Source: Lingula anatina (taxonomy: Eukaryota; Brachiopoda; Lingulata; Lingulida; Lingulidae). From it: a DNA stretch of 20,447 nucleotides. Below, one piece after another: positions 19,769 through 20,447 of the stretch; the stretch's first letter is position 1; each line of letters begins with the position of its first letter. A program made the translations under genes and the position numbers. The notes below the pieces were generated by a model. The model made no database searches. It worked only from the letters and a program-made list of their open reading frames with translations, and was not told where the DNA came from. The stretch lies in NCBI RefSeq assembly GCF_001039355.2, contig NW_019773947.1, forward strand, positions 532,766-553,212. The letters run 5' to 3'.

Positions 19769-20040
19769 TTTGGATTTGCAATGAGCTTAAATTTCCATTG
19801 TGCAGTTTTCAATTCATGATCCTAATCTGGGTTATGTCAAACAATTTCTATTGTTCAATACCCTTTTGTCAATTTCTGTTCAATATTCAAACACAAAATG
19901 TAATGCAGAAATATTCGCTTTTCTAAAGCCTTTGAGATGAAAGTCAGCTCTAAAAATAGCACAGAAAAATTTCATATCTGGAGATTGCAAATATGGAGAT
20001 TTTTCAGCAATCTATTATTATTGCTAATCTGTAATCAATT
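19769..20040. other. Region directly upstream of gene B
   Basis: AT-rich, expected to hold the promoter or 5' UTR. No TATA box or initiator stands out. Confidence 0.35.
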
Positions 20041-20066
20041 TTTGTGTGTGAAGATTGTGGTTTCGG

Positions 20067-20114
20067 TCCCGTCCGGATCGTTCCGCCGGCTCCGCCGGCT
20101 CCGCCGGACGGCTA
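20067..20114. repeat. CpG-rich block with 9-bp tandem repeat and hairpin
   Basis: CCGCCGGCT is repeated from 20083 (two full units and a partial one). CCGTCCGG before it and CCGGACGG after it can pair. The composition is sharply unlike the AT-rich flanks. Confidence 0.7.
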
Positions 20115-20376
20115 CCGTTACCGCTTCTCCTAGATGGTAAGGGCCCCCGTACCCATCTCATGGATTTAGGTCACCTATAATCTCAACTCGTTCCACGTAA
20201 AATTTGGGCTTTGTCGGTATTGGGGTCTGGGTGTGGCACTCATTACAATGCACCCTTGTCTAAAAATGGCAAAATTAAATGCTAATTATCTACCCTACGG
20301 AAGGAGTTATGGGAAAAATTTCTATAGACGGCTTTCCAAAAGTCATATGTGTAGATTTCAAATATACCCTTGGATT

Positions 20377-20403
20377 TGACCTTTGACCTTTACTTCAAGG
20401 TCA
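20377..20403. promoter_or_regulatory. DR1-like and extended half-site nuclear-receptor motifs
   Basis: TGACCTTTGACCT (20377-20389) is the reverse complement of a perfect AGGTCA-A-AGGTCA direct repeat, the consensus for RXR or HNF4-type dimers. TCAAGGTCA (20395-20403) is an SF-1/ERR-type half-site. They also form a foldback (TTTGACCTT with AAGGTCAAA), so a dispersed repeat is as likely as a functional element. Confidence 0.3.
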
Positions 20404-20447
20404 AATGGGCCAAAATTTTCAAAAAAATGAAATTTTTTACGAAAAAA

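Noticed and set aside
1-20447. tRNA genes, rRNA or CRISPR arrays
   Set aside because: No cloverleaf with conserved A and B boxes, no rRNA-like stretch, and no spacer-repeat pattern was seen by eye.

Overview
The window looks like animal nuclear DNA: AT-rich, with short exons flanked by GT/AG splice sites, long introns and many small inverted-repeat elements. Several of those elements and the closing AGGTCA-rich repeat remind me of mollusc genomes, but that is an inference, not a measurement.

Layout. Positions 306-6775 (+) hold eleven exons that join in phase into 329 residues: the N-terminal half of a myosin motor, most like myosin-XIX, with an SH3-like exon in front. It stops at a splice donor after the switch I region. 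No switch II, converter, IQ or tail exon was found in the rest of the window. A 139-codon ORF ending in a CaaX-like tetrapeptide lies antisense in one myosin intron.

Two paralogous genes then follow on the minus strand. Gene B (19768-16290, four exons, 701 aa) and gene A (13893-7247, three exons, 695 aa) share intron phases and an identical 160-nt second exon length. Both read as CARD, coiled coil, ZU5-like, UPA-like. Gene B adds a second CARD at the C-terminus on its own exon. This combines a CARMA/CARD9-like front (CARD plus coiled coil) with the ZU5-UPA core of UNC5, PIDD1 and CARD8/NLRP1. I know of no named family with this order, and the pair is the most interesting content here. By analogy these would be cytosolic death-fold signalling scaffolds; nothing in the sequence proves the pathway.

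The rest is intron or intergenic DNA. It holds four inverted-repeat elements (two flanked by TTAA), one of them inserted into an older array of roughly 180-bp repeats, and a 42-bp minisatellite in gene A intron 1. A CpG-rich block and nuclear-receptor-like half-sites lie upstream of gene B.

Exon boundaries were read by eye from splice consensus and reading-frame continuity. Domain names rest on motif recognition, not on a profile search.
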